Position numbers and translations under genes: made by a program | Notes under the pieces: model-generated | The model's database searches: none | What the model was told of the DNA's origin: nothing | What the model saw: the letters and a program-made list of their open reading frames with translations, nothing else | Assembly: GCF_000020365.1 (NCBI RefSeq) | Contig: NC_012108.1 | Location: 4,224,001 to 4,288,000, forward strand | Source: Desulforapulum autotrophicum HRM2 | GTDB taxonomy: Bacteria > Desulfobacterota > Desulfobacteria > Desulfobacterales > Desulfobacteraceae | Reading direction: 5' to 3' | DNA length: 64,000 nucleotides | Shown here: one piece after another, positions 61,656-64,000 of the stretch | Numbering within the stretch: position 1 is the stretch's first letter | How the letters are laid out: every line of letters starts with the position of its first letter

Positions 61656-64000
61656 ATGATGGTCAAATTCATGGTCAACCGGATAAAGGAACGTATGGAC
61701 TGGCTCTTTAAGCGAGAGAGCCCCACCGCTTCAGCCAATGCAGAGGAACTGCGGCTTAACTTCAAGTCCAGGTATCATTGTTTCAAGCTGCTCCTGAACG
61801 CCAACAATCGCTGCCTTGAGGGCATGGCCGAAATGGAGCAGGCCCTTAAGGGAGGAAAGACCTTTGGCATGAGCTTTGTCCGGACCCTTTGCACGGCCAT
61901 CTCGGTCAACGTGCTCACCATGGTCAAAAACCTGCAGCAGCTTGCCCCGGGGAGATACCTGGAGCTTAGCCCCAGATTTGACCAGATACAGGCGGCCCTT
62001 GAGCTTCTTTTCAACCCCATCGCCCAGACCGGGGAAACAAGACTTGTCATCCCCTTTGACGACATCGGCCAGGAGATGGCAAATGTGGTGGGCGGGAAAA
62101 TGGCAAAACTGGGGGAGATCAAAAACAAACTTGGCATCAACGTGCCCCGGGGGTTTGTCATCACCGCCACAGCCTATGAACGCTTTATCCAATCCAACGA
62201 CCTCCAGGACGAGATCGATACGATCACCCAGTCTGCAGGGGCAGACGACCTCAAGGAACTGGACATCATCAGCGCCCGGATCCAGCAGATGATCATCAAT
62301 TCCACCATGCTCCCCGAGCTTAAAGCAGCCGTGGAACAAAACTGGGAGGCCCTTGAGCAAGAGACCGGCCACCCCCTTCCCCTTGCCATCCGAAGCAGCG
62401 CCCTTTGCGAAGACAGCCTGGACAGTTCCTTTGCCGGTCAGTATCGAAGCGAGCTCAACGTGGACAAGGACAGCTTCAATCAGGTTTACAAAGAGGTGGT
62501 GGCAAGCAAGTACAGTGTCCAGGCCATGACCTACCGGTTCAACAAAGGGTTCAGGGACCAGGATATCGCCATGTGCACGGGCTGCATGGAGATGGTCGAT
62601 GCGGTTGCGGGGGGGGTGGTTTATACCTGCAATCCCCTGGACGCCGACGATAATTCGCTGTTCATCAATGCCGTTTGGGGACTGCCAAAGCTTGTGGTCG
62701 ACGGAAGCGATTCGTTTGACCTCTTCACTTTTTCACGCACACCTGGGTTAACCATTGTGAAAAGGCAGATTAACAATAAAAAAATCCAGTACATCTGTTC
62801 AAGGGAATGCGGCATAGAAAAGGTTGAGGTACCCCCACAAGAGCAGCTGACCCCCTCCATCAACGACACGACAGCCATGGACCTGGCAAAAATTGCCTTG
62901 GACATTGAACAATACTACAAATTTGCCCAGGACATTGAATGGGCACTTTCTAAAAGTGGCCAGCTCTACATTCTCCAGTGCCGCCCCCTCAAACAGATGG
63001 TCAGAACAAAGGCACTTCCCCCATTGACGGATCTTGAAGCGCCCCTGCTCACGGGCGGTATCACGGCAAGCCCGGGAGCCGCAACAGGTACGGTTTACCG
63101 TGCCACAAGGGATGCGGACATTCTATGGTTTCCGGAAAACGCCATACTGGTGGTGGAACAGGCAAGACCCCGGTGGGCCCCGCTCCTCAACAGAGCCGCA
63201 GGCATCATCGCAGAACAGGGCGGCTTTGCGGGCCATCTGGCCAATGTGGCTAGGGAATTTTCAGTTCCGGCCATCATGAACATTTCCAAGGCCATGGAAA
63301 CCCTGGAGCAAGGAGAAACCATCACCATGGATGCGGACGCCTGCGCCGTGTTTAAAGGCAGGCAGGACACCATTCTCAGCAGAAAACCCATGGCCCAGCA
63401 AAATCTCATGCGCCAGAGCAGCGTATTTCGGCTCCTCGAGCAGACAAGTTCCCTCATTGTGCCGTTGAACCTCATCGACCCGGACGCCAATGATTTCCGT
63501 CCTTCATCGTGCCGGACCCTCCACGACATCACCCGGTTTGTCCACGAACGATCGGTCCATGAGATGTTCAACTTTGGCAGCAACAACAATTTTCCAGAGC
63601 ATTCCAGCAAACAGCTATACTACCATGTTCCCCTCAACTGGTGGATCCTAAACCTGGACGACGGTTTTACCACCAAGGTAGCTGGCCCCCACGTGCGCCT
63701 CAACCAGATCGCATCCTACCCAATGCTCGCCTTTTGGGAAGGATTTATCCTGGTTCCCTGGGACGGACCGCCCCCTGTGGACTCAAAGGGACTGATGTCC
63801 GTCATGTTCCGGTCAACCATGAATCCGGCCCTGGTACCGGGCGTAAAATCAAAATATGCAGACAAAAACTACTTCATGGTATCAAAAAACTATTGCAGTC
63901 TCAGTTCAAGGCTTGGTTACCACTTCGCCACCATGGAGGCCCTGGTGAGCGGACGGGCCTCCGAAGACTACATCAGCTTCCAGTTCAAGGGAGGGGCGGC
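61656..64000 (+). CDS. PEP-synthase-like protein with PEP/pyruvate-binding domain, partial
   Basis: About 781 residues are visible; the gene continues past the right edge. Residues about 130-450 form the ATP-grasp domain of PEP synthase/PPDK-type enzymes (GGKMAKLGEI, IRSSALCEDSL, SFAGQYRSEL, and a C-terminal ILQCRPL). The phosphohistidine swivel domain follows (about 465-565), with His in GFAGHLANVARE. The next 220 residues do not show the TIM-barrel motifs of the usual PEP/pyruvate-binding C-terminal domain and instead read FNFGSNNNFPEH and LNWWILNLDDGF. The N-terminal 130 residues are also not typical. It may transfer phosphate to an unknown acceptor. It lies downstream of the TauE-like and two-helix genes and is probably in their operon. 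Confidence 0.78.
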   Translation, partial: MMVKFMVNRIKERMDWLFKRESPTASANAEELRLNFKSRYHCFKLLLNANNRCLEGMAEMEQALKGGKTFGMSFVRTLCTAISVNVLTMVKNLQQLAPGRYLELSPRFDQIQAALELLFNPIAQTGETRLVIPFDDIGQEMANVVGGKMAKLGEIKNKLGINVPRGFVITATAYERFIQSNDLQDEIDTITQSAGADDLKELDIISARIQQMIINSTMLPELKAAVEQNWEALEQETGHPLPLAIRSSALCEDSLDSSFAGQYRSELNVDKDSFNQVYKEVVASKYSVQAMTYRFNKGFRDQDIAMCTGCMEMVDAVAGGVVYTCNPLDADDNSLFINAVWGLPKLVVDGSDSFDLFTFSRTPGLTIVKRQINNKKIQYICSRECGIEKVEVPPQEQLTPSINDTTAMDLAKIALDIEQYYKFAQDIEWALSKSGQLYILQCRPLKQMVRTKALPPLTDLEAPLLTGGITASPGAATGTVYRATRDADILWFPENAILVVEQARPRWAPLLNRAAGIIAEQGGFAGHLANVAREFSVPAIMNISKAMETLEQGETITMDADACAVFKGRQDTILSRKPMAQQNLMRQSSVFRLLEQTSSLIVPLNLIDPDANDFRPSSCRTLHDITRFVHERSVHEMFNFGSNNNFPEHSSKQLYYHVPLNWWILNLDDGFTTKVAGPHVRLNQIASYPMLAFWEGFILVPWDGPPPVDSKGLMSVMFRSTMNPALVPGVKSKYADKNYFMVSKNYCSLSSRLGYHFATMEALVSGRASEDYISFQFKGGA

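Overview
The window looks like chromosome from a marine, anaerobic, sulfate-reducing deltaproteobacterium of the Desulfobacteraceae (a Desulfobacterium-like genome). The support is indirect: a heterodisulfide-reductase-type Fe-S oxidoreductase with an in-frame UGA that reads best as selenocysteine, many two-component sensors, an xanthine-dehydrogenase-type molybdoenzyme, a CaiB-type CoA transferase, an ADP-forming acyl-CoA synthetase and a glycine-betaine uptake system. No rRNA, tRNA, phage, insertion sequence or CRISPR array was recognised. Species is inferred, not shown.

Layout. 1-1118 is the N-terminal part of an HrpA-type helicase. 1334-2653 is the selenocysteine Hdr-like gene with a SECIS-like hairpin. 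2958-11597 is housekeeping: vanZ-like, thrS, rnd, dapF, rhomboid, FAH hydrolase, SprT-like protein and an MFS carrier. 12094-13961 is a broken chemotaxis receptor, followed by a SpoU methyltransferase, an ABC system of the TrpXYZ type, typA and a short MetE-like protein. 20827-24439 holds a tandem universal stress protein and an ADP-forming acyl-CoA synthetase fused to a GNAT domain. 24814-29145 is a sigma-54 response regulator, its sensor kinase and an ADP-ribosylglycohydrolase. 29353-30120 is a decayed sensor ending in a three-way-junction DNA element.

30429-42910 is the most unusual stretch: nine tightly packed + strand genes encoding two HATPase/GNAT-type proteins and a third GNAT paralogue, a HisC-like aminotransferase, MATE and MFS exporters, a membrane-anchored SGNH hydrolase, LuxE, and a LuxC protein fused to a PaaK-like adenylating domain. 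There is no luciferase (LuxAB). I read it as an operon that reduces a fatty or other carboxylic acid to an aldehyde, probably aminates and acylates it, and exports the product. It is the best candidate here for an undescribed system.

42961-46555 is a three-subunit molybdenum hydroxylase. Then come a small membrane protein, a LysE exporter, pfkA, a CoA transferase and a MarR-proXWV osmoprotectant operon. 54574-57108 is a thiamine unit on the minus strand: a TPP riboswitch, thiM, and an Nramp-fold transporter that lacks the metal-binding signature, so it may carry a thiamine precursor. 57323-64000 is a kinase, receiver, TauE/SafE, two-TM protein and PEP-synthase-like module that runs off the right edge.

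Two copies of a long hairpin repeat (2761-2939 and 20544-20786) both lie between convergent genes and differ by paired, structure-preserving changes.
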